Source: Arcicella sp038230735 (GTDB lineage: Bacteria > Bacteroidota > Bacteroidia > Cytophagales > Spirosomataceae). Taken from it: a DNA stretch of 64,000 bases. Where the stretch lies: contig JBBRMR010000020.1 of NCBI GenBank assembly GCA_038230735.1, positions 4,579 through 68,578 of the forward strand, read 5' to 3'. Below the pieces are notes generated by a model that was given only the letters and a program-made list of their open reading frames with translations, did no database searches and was not told the origin of the DNA. Shown in pieces: positions 7,928 through 16,360 of this stretch (position 1 is the stretch's first letter; each line of letters begins with the position of its first letter). The position numbers and the translations under genes are program-made.

Positions 7928-8422
7928 CTAAAAGACAACCCCATTCCTCCTCAATCCCTCCAAAGCCAATTTTTCATGGGCGATAAGTTTATCCAAAATT
8001 TCGGGGTTCATTCCTTCACTACCCACGCCTATATACGACAGAGATACTTTTTCAAGTAAAACACTTTTGAAAATAAATTCTACTCTTTCTATGTGATAAT
8101 CGGAAGTGATGATGATGAGATGTTCGATGGGATTTTGTGCCAAAATAGGAATAAGCATCGTGGCATCTTGCACGGTATTGGCAGAATCCAAAAAATCAAT
8201 AATATCTTGATTATCAACGCCTTTCTGAATTAAATACTCTTTTGCCAATTGATGATGGGGAAAATCAGAAGTGTTAAAATGCAAACCAAATCCGCCCGTA
8301 AGAATGATGGAATATTTGTGGGATAAATATTCTTCATAACATTTATCCAACCGCTTTTTTGCCATCAAAAATAGTTCTCCTTTGGGGCTATTAGGCGAAC
8401 CTAACACTACGATTGCGGTCAT
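7928..8422 (-). CDS. YdcF family (DUF218) protein
   Basis: 164 residues. The start TAIVVLGSPN, the ILTGGFG segment, the LDSANTVQDA acidic segment and the IIITSDYHIER strand-loop are the signature of YdcF/DUF218 proteins (Rossmann-like fold, some bind SAM, some act in cell-envelope metabolism). No transmembrane segment, so cytoplasmic. The start is 5 nt after the CPBP protease stop on the same strand, so the two are probably one operon. Confidence 0.82.
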   Translation of the reverse strand: MTAIVVLGSPNSPKGELFLMAKKRLDKCYEEYLSHKYSIILTGGFGLHFNTSDFPHHQLAKEYLIQKGVDNQDIIDFLDSANTVQDATMLIPILAQNPIEHLIIITSDYHIERVEFIFKSVLLEKVSLSYIGVGSEGMNPEILDKLIAHEKLALEGLRRNGVVF

Positions 8423-8427
8423 AATAA

Positions 8428-9303
8428 TTAAACGGCTAAATTCTCCTGATTTTCAATATTCGGGCGAAGGTCAAAAATCTTATTTGCCAAGAAAACATAA
8501 ATCACCACCGTAATCACCCAACCTACAATCATTAGGGGAAAATTGAGTTCGCTCAAACTAAAAATAGAAGGAGAAGGCAAAACACTGTCGGGATAGGAAA
8601 CTATCAAAAATGAATAGACATTATTGGCGGCATGAATACCGATGGGGAGTTCAAGTTTTTTATCAAAAATAGTCAATAGAGCAAAGAAAAGCCCTACACT
8701 GATGTAATAGGACATTCCGAGAGCAAAACCGACCTTCTCCGTTTCGGGATTCAGACCGTGTGCCAATCCAAAAAATACACCTGTAATGATGATTCCAGCC
8801 CAAATATTTTTCTTGCCAATTCCTTGTAAAAGATACCCTCGAAAAAGTAGTTCCTCCGCCGTGCTTTGAATTGGAATCATAATTAATCCAACCACCAAAG
8901 CGGGCATAAAATCTTCTATTCTGAGCGTAAAACTGTACATTTCGGGATAAATCGTATAAAATAATAACTCAACCGCCACGGTAATTCCAAACCACAATCC
9001 TGCCGATTGAGCAATGCGTTTCCAGTTAATTTCAGCAAGGGGTGTTATTAAAGTTTTGAAAGGGCGTTCGTGAAGATATTTCATGACAAACCAAAGACCC
9101 ACAATAATTCCGACAAATTGTAAAATTGCCACCGCTAAATATTGATAGGCAGGTACTATTGGCTTTTGGGTTTTGAGGTCAGTAACCAATACAACGGGTA
9201 ATCCAAACACCACAGCCGCCGCCAGTACAATTACAAAACCCTTCACATAGAGCCAGAAAACATTTTTGCCCGTTCGAGCGATGTCGATAAAAGTATTATT
9301 CAT
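8428..9303 (-). CDS. CPBP family intramembrane metalloprotease
   Basis: 291 residues with about eight hydrophobic segments. The three CPBP (Abi/CAAX protease) motifs are present: TAEELLFRGYL (EExxxR), FFGLAHG (FxxxH) and HAANNVYS (HxxxN/B). The family cleaves inside or near the membrane; substrates in bacteria are mostly unknown. It precedes ydcF closely and lies between uxaA and uxaC on the same strand. Confidence 0.88.
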   Translation of the reverse strand: MNNTFIDIARTGKNVFWLYVKGFVIVLAAAVVFGLPVVLVTDLKTQKPIVPAYQYLAVAILQFVGIIVGLWFVMKYLHERPFKTLITPLAEINWKRIAQSAGLWFGITVAVELLFYTIYPEMYSFTLRIEDFMPALVVGLIMIPIQSTAEELLFRGYLLQGIGKKNIWAGIIITGVFFGLAHGLNPETEKVGFALGMSYYISVGLFFALLTIFDKKLELPIGIHAANNVYSFLIVSYPDSVLPSPSIFSLSELNFPLMIVGWVITVVIYVFLANKIFDLRPNIENQENLAV

Positions 9304-9356
9304 GAAAATTATAGATTGTAATGAAAAAGTCGAGGCAGAAAAAAGACCAGGAGAAA

Positions 9357-9377
9357 AGACAAGGCAGTGCCTTGTCT
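9357..9377. repeat. Short palindromic hairpin AGACAAGGC/GCCTTGTCT
   Basis: A 9-10 bp stem with a minimal loop in the 106-nt gap between uxaA and the CPBP gene. The string CCTTGTCTCTAC recurs at 55569-55580, so it may be part of a dispersed repeat family. Confidence 0.55.
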
Positions 9378-9409
9378 CTACAATTCTACATTTTTTTGCT
9401 GGTTCAAAT

Positions 9410-11062
9410 TTACAAAGAAACCCCTCTTTTCCAAGGAATAAAATCGTCCTGCCCGTTTCTCACGGCACAAATTTCAATTTCTCCACTCGCTACTTTTATG
9501 ACGTATTCCAAAATTCGTTTTCCCGCCTCTTCAATACCTTCTTCGCCCTCAATGATGGTTCCTGTGTTGAGGTCGATGATGTCGGACATCTTTTCGTATA
9601 ATTTTGTATTGGTGGCAATCTTCACTACGGGGGCGATTGGGTTGCCCGTGGGTGTGCCTAAACCCGTGGTGAAAAGCACAATATTCGCCCCCGAACCCAC
9701 TTCGGCAGTTGTGGATTCTACGTCATTGCCTGGGGTGCATAATAAACAAAGTCCTGGTTTTGTAACAAGATTGGGATAATCTAAAACCGACGTTACGGGC
9801 GATGTACCACCTTTTTTAGCTGCCCCCGCCGACTTGATGGCATCGGTGATGAGTCCGTCTTTGATATTGCCAGGCGAAGGATTCATGTCGAAACCAGAAC
9901 CCACGGCTTTTGCTCTTTCGTTGTAGGTTTTTACTAAATAACTGAACAATTCAGCATCGTCTCGGCTTACGCAACGGTCAGTAATTTCCTGTTCAACGCC
10001 GCACAATTCTGGAAACTCCGAGAGGATAACGGTTCCGCCCAAACCTACTAAAAGGTCGGAAGTATAGCCAATGGCAGGGTTCGCTGAAATACCCGAAAAG
10101 CCGTCTGAACCGCCACATTCCAAGCCGATAGTTAGCTTGCTTAAAGGGGCAGGTTTGCGGACGTTCTGATTGGCTTGCATCAATCCCGCAAAGGTCTGTT
10201 TGAGTGCCAATGCCATCATTTCAGCCTCTGTGCCTATATTTTGTTGTTCTAAAAAGTATAATGGTTTGCCTAAATTGGGCGTGCGTTTAGCAATTTCTTC
10301 TTGTAAAATACTGTATTGTGCATTCTGACAACCCAAACTTAGCACTGTTGCCCCTGCACAATTTGGGTGCGTGATATAACCCGCCAACAAGCCGCAAAGG
10401 GCTTGAGAATCCTGACGGGTGCCTCCGCATCCGCCATCATGAAGGAGGAATTTTACGCCATCTACATTCGGAAAAAGTCTTTGTTTTTGGGTTTCATTTT
10501 GTTGGACCTGCAAATCAGTTTCGAGGATTTCTTCGATGGTTTTTCCTGATTGATATAAAGCAATCAAATCTTGCGTTTGGGATTGGTAAGCGTGTTTTCG
10601 GGCGTAACCCAAATCTTCCACAAGGGCTTCACGGAGGACTTCAATATTGCGATTTTCACAAAAAACCAAAGGCACAACCAACCAATAATTTGCCGTTCCC
10701 ACTTTGCCATCGGCACGGTGAAAACCCATAAAAGTTCGTTCCGCCCAAGCCGAAACATCGGGTGCTTGCCATTCCTGACTTTTATCCAAAATCTCAAAAC
10801 TATTTACGGCGTGTTTTACATTAAAAGTATTGATACTGCCCCCTTTTTTAATAAACTGATTAGCTTTTCCAACCAAAACATCATACATTTTAATCTCTGA
10901 ACCTACCTCAAAATCTTGCATCGCAAACTTATGTTTGGCGGCAATATTTTCGGTTAAAATATATTCCAGACCCTCCAATGTAATGGTTTCTCCTTGTTGT
11001 AAATCGCTCAATGCCACGATTACGTTATCATTTGGGTGAATTTTTAATACTTTGTTTTTCAC
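9410..11062 (-). CDS. uxaA: Altronate dehydratase family protein
   Basis: 550 residues, somewhat longer than E. coli UxaA. It has an N-terminal SAF domain (about 1-100: LKIHPNDNVIVALSDLQQGE) and the C-terminal UxaA domain with HDGGCGGTRQDS, GLECGGSDGFSG, and SPVTSVLDYPN. It dehydrates D-altronate to 2-keto-3-deoxy-D-gluconate in the galacturonate pathway, using Fe/Mn. UxaC and the ExuT-like transporter downstream on the same strand complete most of a galacturonate route. Galactarate dehydratase is related, but the context favours UxaA. Confidence 0.9.
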   Translation of the reverse strand: MKNKVLKIHPNDNVIVALSDLQQGETITLEGLEYILTENIAAKHKFAMQDFEVGSEIKMYDVLVGKANQFIKKGGSINTFNVKHAVNSFEILDKSQEWQAPDVSAWAERTFMGFHRADGKVGTANYWLVVPLVFCENRNIEVLREALVEDLGYARKHAYQSQTQDLIALYQSGKTIEEILETDLQVQQNETQKQRLFPNVDGVKFLLHDGGCGGTRQDSQALCGLLAGYITHPNCAGATVLSLGCQNAQYSILQEEIAKRTPNLGKPLYFLEQQNIGTEAEMMALALKQTFAGLMQANQNVRKPAPLSKLTIGLECGGSDGFSGISANPAIGYTSDLLVGLGGTVILSEFPELCGVEQEITDRCVSRDDAELFSYLVKTYNERAKAVGSGFDMNPSPGNIKDGLITDAIKSAGAAKKGGTSPVTSVLDYPNLVTKPGLCLLCTPGNDVESTTAEVGSGANIVLFTTGLGTPTGNPIAPVVKIATNTKLYEKMSDIIDLNTGTIIEGEEGIEEAGKRILEYVIKVASGEIEICAVRNGQDDFIPWKRGVSL

Positions 11063-11095
11063 GATAAAATTTTAATTTGGTTAATTTATAAAGGT

Positions 11096-11122
11096 TTTTT
11101 TGAGATTTCTATACTCAAAAAA
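11096..11122. promoter_or_regulatory. Inverted repeat upstream of uxaA
   Basis: TTTTTTGAG (11096-11104) and CTCAAAAAA (11114-11122) form a 9-bp dyad with a 9-nt spacer, 34-60 nt before the uxaA start, in the region shared with the divergent NmrA-like gene. Could be an operator; no regulator of uronate genes is encoded nearby. Confidence 0.3.
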
Positions 11123-11306
11123 TAATGTAGATATTGGATTTTATCTTCCCAAATTCATATTTCATCCTTTGATGAATTCCGAGTACAAAAATCGTAGATT
11201 CAACTATTGATTCTTATTTTTGGCTATGACATCAGTAGATTTGGCTAAGACTACTCCCTAATTGTAACGGAACTTTGTATTATCAAAAATTTAAACAAAT
11301 ACAATT

Positions 11307-12203
11307 ATGAAAATTACAATCACGGGTTCATTAGGACACATTAGTAAGCCTCTTACTGAGGAATTAGTACAGAAGGGACATTCAGTAACCGTTATCACCA
11401 GCAGTGCTGAAAGAGAAAATGATATTGAAAAATTGGGAGCAACGGCTGCCGTTGGTTCTTTGGAAGATGCCGAATTTATTGCTGAAATATTTGCTGGTGC
11501 GGATGTTGTTTATTGCATGGTGCCACCCCAGAATTACCTTGACCAAAATCTTGATTTATTAGGTATTTATCTTCGAGTCGGTAAAAATTATGTGCAAGCG
11601 ATTAAGCAAAGTGGAGTAAAACGAGTCATTAATTTAAGTACCATTGGTGGACATTCAGAGAAAGGAAATGGCATATTGTTAGGGGCTCATCGGGTAGAAA
11701 ATCTTATGAACGAACTGCCCGATGATGTAAGTATTACGCACATTCGACCTACGGAATTTTATTATAACTTATTGCCACAGGTTCATTCTGCCAAAAGCAA
11801 TGATTTTATGGCATCTAATATCGGTGGTGATGTTGTTAATGTCTGGGTATCCCCAAAAGACATTGCTGCTGCCATTGCCGATGAAATCATAACCCCCATG
11901 ACGGGCAGAAAAGTGCGTTACGTGGCAAGTGAAGAGATTACCTATAACGAATTAGCTAAAATTTTAGGCGAAGCCATCGGTAAACCAGCGTTGAAATGGC
12001 TGACCTGGACTGACGAACAAATGGAAGGCGGATTAATCAGTGCGGGGTTGAAACAAGATATTGCGGCGGGTTTGAGAGAAATGTATGCCTCTATCAACAG
12101 CGGATTATTGTATGAAGATTACGTATTGAACAAACCAGCTGTTATGGGCAAAGTGAAGGTGAGTGATTTTGCCCAAGATTTCGCAAAGGCATATAATAAC
12201 TAA
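11307..12203 (+). CDS. NmrA-like NAD(P)-binding protein
   Basis: 298 residues. The N-terminus ITITGSLGHISKPLTEELVQ is a Rossmann nucleotide-binding loop, although the usual third glycine region is GSLGHIS rather than GATGxxG. VKRVINLSTIGGHSEKG and HIRPTEFYYNLL fit NmrA-like/atypical SDR proteins that act as redox sensors or quinone reductases. Its start lies after a 240-nt divergent promoter region. Two AraC regulators follow in the same orientation, so it may be their target. Confidence 0.82.
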   Translation: MKITITGSLGHISKPLTEELVQKGHSVTVITSSAERENDIEKLGATAAVGSLEDAEFIAEIFAGADVVYCMVPPQNYLDQNLDLLGIYLRVGKNYVQAIKQSGVKRVINLSTIGGHSEKGNGILLGAHRVENLMNELPDDVSITHIRPTEFYYNLLPQVHSAKSNDFMASNIGGDVVNVWVSPKDIAAAIADEIITPMTGRKVRYVASEEITYNELAKILGEAIGKPALKWLTWTDEQMEGGLISAGLKQDIAAGLREMYASINSGLLYEDYVLNKPAVMGKVKVSDFAQDFAKAYNN

Positions 12204-12213
12204 AATATTTGAC

Positions 12214-13134
12214 ATGAAAAATACTAAAATCCATAGATTTAAAACCATTAGCGAATACCATCGTTACCGTGGATTATCCCAACCCGAACATCCTTTGATT
12301 AGTGTTGTTGATTTTGAACACATGAAATATACGTATGAAGATGAACCAGTCAATTGGTTTATGGATTTTTATTCAATCGCCCTCAAAAAAAATATCAATG
12401 GAAAAATTAAGTATGGGCAACAGCAGTATGATTTTGACGAAGGTGTACTTTTCTTTATTTCGCCGAACCAAATTTTTAGTATCCAAGTCGAAAAAAATAC
12501 CGTATTTCAAACAACGGGATTGATGCTGTTGGTGCATCCAGATTTTTTGTGGGGAAGTGATTTGGCACAAAAAATAAATAAATATGAATATTTCAATTAT
12601 GCCATCAATGAAGCCTTGTTTCTCTCTCAAAAAGAAGAGGCAAGTATTATCACTATCTTGCAAAACATCAAACAAGAATACCAATCTAATATTGATAAAT
12701 TCAGTCAGGATTTGATGGTTTCCCAAATAGAATTATTGCTTAAATATGCCGATAGGTTTTACCACCGTCAATTTTTGACTCGTAAAATTAGCAATCATCA
12801 AATTTTGAATCATTTAGAGGAAATCTTAAATTCCTATTATGAAAATGATGCTAATATATACAAAGGATTGCCAACAGTACATCACATCGCTGAGTCTTTA
12901 AACGTATCTGCCAATTATTTGAGTACATTGTTAAAAGTCCTCACGGGGCAAACTACTCAGCAACATATTCATGAAAAATTGATTGAAAAAGCGAAGGAAA
13001 AATTGTCAAATACAGATTTATCCATTTCAGAAATTGCTTTTCAACTCGGATTTGAACACGCCCCTTCTTTCAGTAAGTTATTCAAAAATAAAACAAATCT
13101 TTCACCAGTAGATTTTAGAGCTTCGTTTAATTAG
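12214..13134 (+). CDS. AraC family transcriptional regulator (1)
   Basis: 306 residues from the ATG at 12214, 10 nt after the NmrA-like gene; an upstream in-frame ATG at 12163 would overlap that gene and encode an unlikely extension. Residues 1-180 are an AraC-type ligand-binding cupin region; the C-terminal 100 residues carry two helix-turn-helix motifs: HIAESLNVSANYLSTLLK and SISEIAFQLGFEHAPSFSKL followed by the family signature KTNLSPVDFR. A DNA-binding activator, ligand unknown. It probably controls the flanking NmrA-like reductase. Confidence 0.88.
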   Translation: MKNTKIHRFKTISEYHRYRGLSQPEHPLISVVDFEHMKYTYEDEPVNWFMDFYSIALKKNINGKIKYGQQQYDFDEGVLFFISPNQIFSIQVEKNTVFQTTGLMLLVHPDFLWGSDLAQKINKYEYFNYAINEALFLSQKEEASIITILQNIKQEYQSNIDKFSQDLMVSQIELLLKYADRFYHRQFLTRKISNHQILNHLEEILNSYYENDANIYKGLPTVHHIAESLNVSANYLSTLLKVLTGQTTQQHIHEKLIEKAKEKLSNTDLSISEIAFQLGFEHAPSFSKLFKNKTNLSPVDFRASFN

Positions 13135-13203
13135 TTTCGCTAAAATAGAAAGTATTATAAAATTTCCTACCTTTAACATTATTTGATATACGCAATTAAA
13201 GAA

Positions 13204-14157
13204 ATGGAAATAATAACGGTACAGGAATTTTACAAAGACGTTTTTGAGGGTACGAGCAAAGAACTTGAGACTTTTTTAGGAGAAATAAACACAACGGATA
13301 TTGGACATTTTAATGTTTTTAATATCAAAAATTTACATAAATCAGACTCTTTTACCAAAAATAAAATGCCCTACAATAGGCGAACTTACTATAAAGTAAG
13401 TTTGATTATTGGTAAGAATAAGGTGGAATATGCCGATAGAGAAGTTGACATTAAGGAATTTGCCATCTTGTTTGCCACACCCAAAATCCCTTACAAATAT
13501 ACCCCACTTGACAGCGAGCAGGCGGGACATTTTTGTGTATTTACTAACGATTTTATTACCAAAACAAACAGCGGAATTATCATTGATGATTTACCAATTT
13601 TTAAAGTTAACAGTGATTTTATTTATGAAATAGATGCCAAACAAGCGGAACAATTTGAAACTATTTTTAACAAAATGCACATTGAAATCACTACTGATTA
13701 TGTGCATAAGTATGATTTGCTAAGAAATTATCTTATCGAACTTATTCATCAAGGACAAAAGTTAAAACCTATTGTTCCCACCAAAAACGGTATAAATGCC
13801 GCCACCAGAATCTCTACTTTATTCATCGAATTGCTCGAAAGACAGTTTCCGATTGAGTCATCACATCAGGTGTTGAAATTACGAACTGCCAAAGATTATG
13901 CCGATACTTTGCAGGTGCATATTAACCACTTGAATAAAGTATTGAAAGAAATTACGGGTAAAACTACTTCCGAAATTATATCCAGTAGGATTGTGCAAGA
14001 GTCCAAATTTTTGATGAAACAAACCACTTGGAATATTTCTGAAATTGCTTTTAGTTTAGGTTTTGAAGAAGTGGCTCATTTTTCTAATTTCTTTAAAAAA
14101 CAAACCAATATCTTTCCATCAGCTTATCGAGACAAATTATTTGATATACACAAATAA
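13204..14157 (+). CDS. AraC family transcriptional regulator (2)
   Basis: 317 residues from ATG at 13204 (a TTG at 13183 is possible but less likely). N-terminal sensor region of about 200 residues, then the AraC DNA-binding domain with DYADTLQVHINHLNKVLK and NISEIAFSLGFEEVAHFSNF, KKQTNIFPSAYR. Only distantly similar to regulator 1 in this domain, so not a recent duplicate. The SDR oxidoreductase begins 71 nt downstream and is its likely target. Confidence 0.88.
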   Translation: MEIITVQEFYKDVFEGTSKELETFLGEINTTDIGHFNVFNIKNLHKSDSFTKNKMPYNRRTYYKVSLIIGKNKVEYADREVDIKEFAILFATPKIPYKYTPLDSEQAGHFCVFTNDFITKTNSGIIIDDLPIFKVNSDFIYEIDAKQAEQFETIFNKMHIEITTDYVHKYDLLRNYLIELIHQGQKLKPIVPTKNGINAATRISTLFIELLERQFPIESSHQVLKLRTAKDYADTLQVHINHLNKVLKEITGKTTSEIISSRIVQESKFLMKQTTWNISEIAFSLGFEEVAHFSNFFKKQTNIFPSAYRDKLFDIHK

Positions 14158-14228
14158 TGGATTGATTAACGCAATAAACTTGAATCTCATTTTTGCCAAT
14201 TTTGTATCGTAATTAAAACGAAATAAAA

Positions 14229-14993
14229 ATGACAAATAATTCAAAAATTGCCTTAGTAACGGGCGGAAGTCGTGGGCTTGGGAAAGACATGGCTTTGCAA
14301 TTAGCCAAAAAAGGCTTGGATGTAATCATCACTTATCACAACAAAAAAGAGGAAGCCCAAGAAGTAGTTTCTGAAATTGAAACTTTGGGTAGAAAAGCCG
14401 TAGCCCTTCAATTGGATGTGGCTCAATACGATACTTTTGATGGATTCGTGGAAAATATAAAGGGTGTTTTACAATCAAATTTTCAAACCGACCATTTTGA
14501 TTTTTTGGTCAATAATGCAGGTGTAGGAGTGTATGTCCCATTTACAGAAACAACCGAAAATCAATTTGATTCAATGGTAAATATTCATTTAAAAGCACCA
14601 TTTTTTATCAGTCAAAAGTTGCTTCCAACGATGAATGATGGCGGGGGAATTGTAAATATTTCATCGGGTTTAGCCAGGTTTTCTACGCCTGGTTATGATG
14701 CTTATGCCACGATGAAAGGCGGTGTTGAAACCTTGACTAAATATCAAGCGGTATCTTTAGGTAATAGAAAAATTAGAGTCAATGTTGTAGCCCCAGGGGC
14801 AATAGAGACGGATTTTGGCGGTGGTGCGGTAAGAGACAATGATGGCATCAATAAAACGATTGCCAATCAAACTGCCTTGGGACGGGTCGGTTTGCCCGAT
14901 GATATTGGAAGCGTTGTGGCGTTTTTATGCACCGATGATGCTAAGTGGATTAATGCCCAGAGAATTGAAGTTTCGGGTGGGATTCATATTTAA
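14229..14993 (+). CDS. SDR family oxidoreductase
   Basis: 254 residues, classical short-chain dehydrogenase/reductase. Visible: cofactor loop TGGSRGLG (residues 11-18), NNAGVG, catalytic Ser in NISSGLA, and Tyr-X3-Lys in YDAYATMKGG at about residues 160-164; the C-terminal IEVSGGIHI strand is also typical. NADPH preference is suggested by the Arg after the glycine loop (GGSRG). Substrate unknown; FabG-like. Follows AraC regulator 2. Confidence 0.9.
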   Translation: MTNNSKIALVTGGSRGLGKDMALQLAKKGLDVIITYHNKKEEAQEVVSEIETLGRKAVALQLDVAQYDTFDGFVENIKGVLQSNFQTDHFDFLVNNAGVGVYVPFTETTENQFDSMVNIHLKAPFFISQKLLPTMNDGGGIVNISSGLARFSTPGYDAYATMKGGVETLTKYQAVSLGNRKIRVNVVAPGAIETDFGGGAVRDNDGINKTIANQTALGRVGLPDDIGSVVAFLCTDDAKWINAQRIEVSGGIHI

Positions 14994-15120
14994 GGTTTTG
15001 ATTTTTAGGGTATTGACCGATTCATACCGTAAATAATAAATTTTGTGGCATGAACTTCTCGAAACAATATCCATGACGGATTGAACTTTCGGGAAACTGA
15101 ATTGCAAATTTCATAATTAT

Positions 15121-16287
15121 TTACCGATTTCTCCCATATTTTTCATGGCTGCTTACCCATTCATTCGCCACGATTGCCGAACCCAACGAAATCTCTCCGC
15201 AAAGCACAACCGCCGCCATGATTTCAGCGAGTTTATTGACTTTCCCCGCCCCGTAACAATCCATGATTTCAAGACATTCTTTTTGTGAGGGCAAGGCAGT
15301 TCCACCACCATAAGTTGCCACAATTAATGATGGGATAGTACAAGAGTAATAATAATCACCATTGGGTTTTAATTCTCCGTGAACAATGCCCGCCGACGAT
15401 TCCGCAATGTTAGCAATATCTTGTCCCGTGGCAATAAACATGGCGGTCAGACCATTGGCAAAATGGGCTCCATTATTAGTAGAATTTGACAACATAGAAC
15501 CAATATTTGAGTATTGTCTTTGCTTAAAAAGGGCTTCGCCCGTGGTGTTCATTACTTCTTTTAAAAAATCATTGGGTAAGGTGATTTCTGCCACCACTCG
15601 CTTGCCCCGTGTGTGCAAGGTGTTCAAGTGTGAGTGCTTTTTGTCGGTGTCCATGTTGGCAGCCATCGCAAAATGTTCTAAACCTTCAATGCCATTTCCG
15701 AGCATCCAGTAGCAGGCTTTATGAGTGGCTTTCGTTACCATATTCTGCCCTGCGGCATCACCCGTAGAGAAATTGAACCGTAGCCATCGCATTTTCCCCA
15801 CGGCATATTGTTCAATATTTCGGAGCTTTCCAATCGAAGAACTTTCATCGGCAATGGCTTTAATTTGGTCAAAATTTGCTTTTATCCACGTTTCAAATTT
15901 CTTGGAATAACGGGCATCTTCAAAAACAAAAATGGGCGAACGTTGCATGGCATCGTCCAAAATAGTAGTTTTGATACCCCCCGCCAAACTGGTTAATTTC
16001 ATCCCTCGGTTATAACTCGCTACCAGGGTGCCTTCGGTGGTTGCCATCGGGATATAAAAATCGCCCTGTGCATATTCGCCATTGACTTTCACGGGTCCCG
16101 CCAAACCCAAAGGAATTTGTGCAAAACCAATAAAGTTCTCAATATTGCCCGAAGTTATCGCTGGATTGATGGCGTATTCTGTAATATTTTCCAAGTCAGA
16201 ATTGGCAACCTTTTTTACAAATTGTTGCCGTTCTTGAATGATTTTCTCAGAATAATTATTGGTTTTTGAGTAGGGGATTTTTAGCAT
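15121..16287 (-). CDS. Hydroxymethylglutaryl-CoA reductase (class I-like)
   Basis: 388 residues. Reduces HMG-CoA to mevalonate with NADPH, the committed step of the mevalonate route to isoprenoids. Motifs: NFIGFAQIPLGLAGPVKVNG, MATTEGTLVASYNRG with the catalytic Glu, STGDAAGQNM for the cofactor, ATGQDIANIAESSAG with the catalytic Asp, and the C-terminal SSHEKYGR His. The sequence is closer to class I enzymes (archaea, eukaryotes) than to class II; bacteria of this phylum are known to use a mevalonate pathway in some lineages. No other mevalonate gene is in the window. Confidence 0.92.
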   Translation of the reverse strand: MLKIPYSKTNNYSEKIIQERQQFVKKVANSDLENITEYAINPAITSGNIENFIGFAQIPLGLAGPVKVNGEYAQGDFYIPMATTEGTLVASYNRGMKLTSLAGGIKTTILDDAMQRSPIFVFEDARYSKKFETWIKANFDQIKAIADESSSIGKLRNIEQYAVGKMRWLRFNFSTGDAAGQNMVTKATHKACYWMLGNGIEGLEHFAMAANMDTDKKHSHLNTLHTRGKRVVAEITLPNDFLKEVMNTTGEALFKQRQYSNIGSMLSNSTNNGAHFANGLTAMFIATGQDIANIAESSAGIVHGELKPNGDYYYSCTIPSLIVATYGGGTALPSQKECLEIMDCYGAGKVNKLAEIMAAVVLCGEISLGSAIVANEWVSSHEKYGRNR

Positions 16288-16360
16288 GGTTTTGGCTGTT
16301 AATCATTGAAGTGGTTGCTTTTTTATTACGGACTGGCAGTCGAGTCGTTGAACCGCAGTG

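Noticed and set aside
7753..7944. 63-residue ORF on the minus strand upstream of uxaC
   Set aside because: It is translation of the long inverted repeat and has no gene-like features.
12163..12213. Earlier ATG for AraC regulator 1
   Set aside because: It would overlap the end of the NmrA-like gene by 41 nt and add residues unlike AraC N-termini; ATG at 12214 follows that gene closely.
14994..15120. Possible small gene between the SDR and HMG-CoA reductase genes
   Set aside because: Only a shadow ORF overlapping the SDR end; no clear repeat, hairpin or RNA signal.
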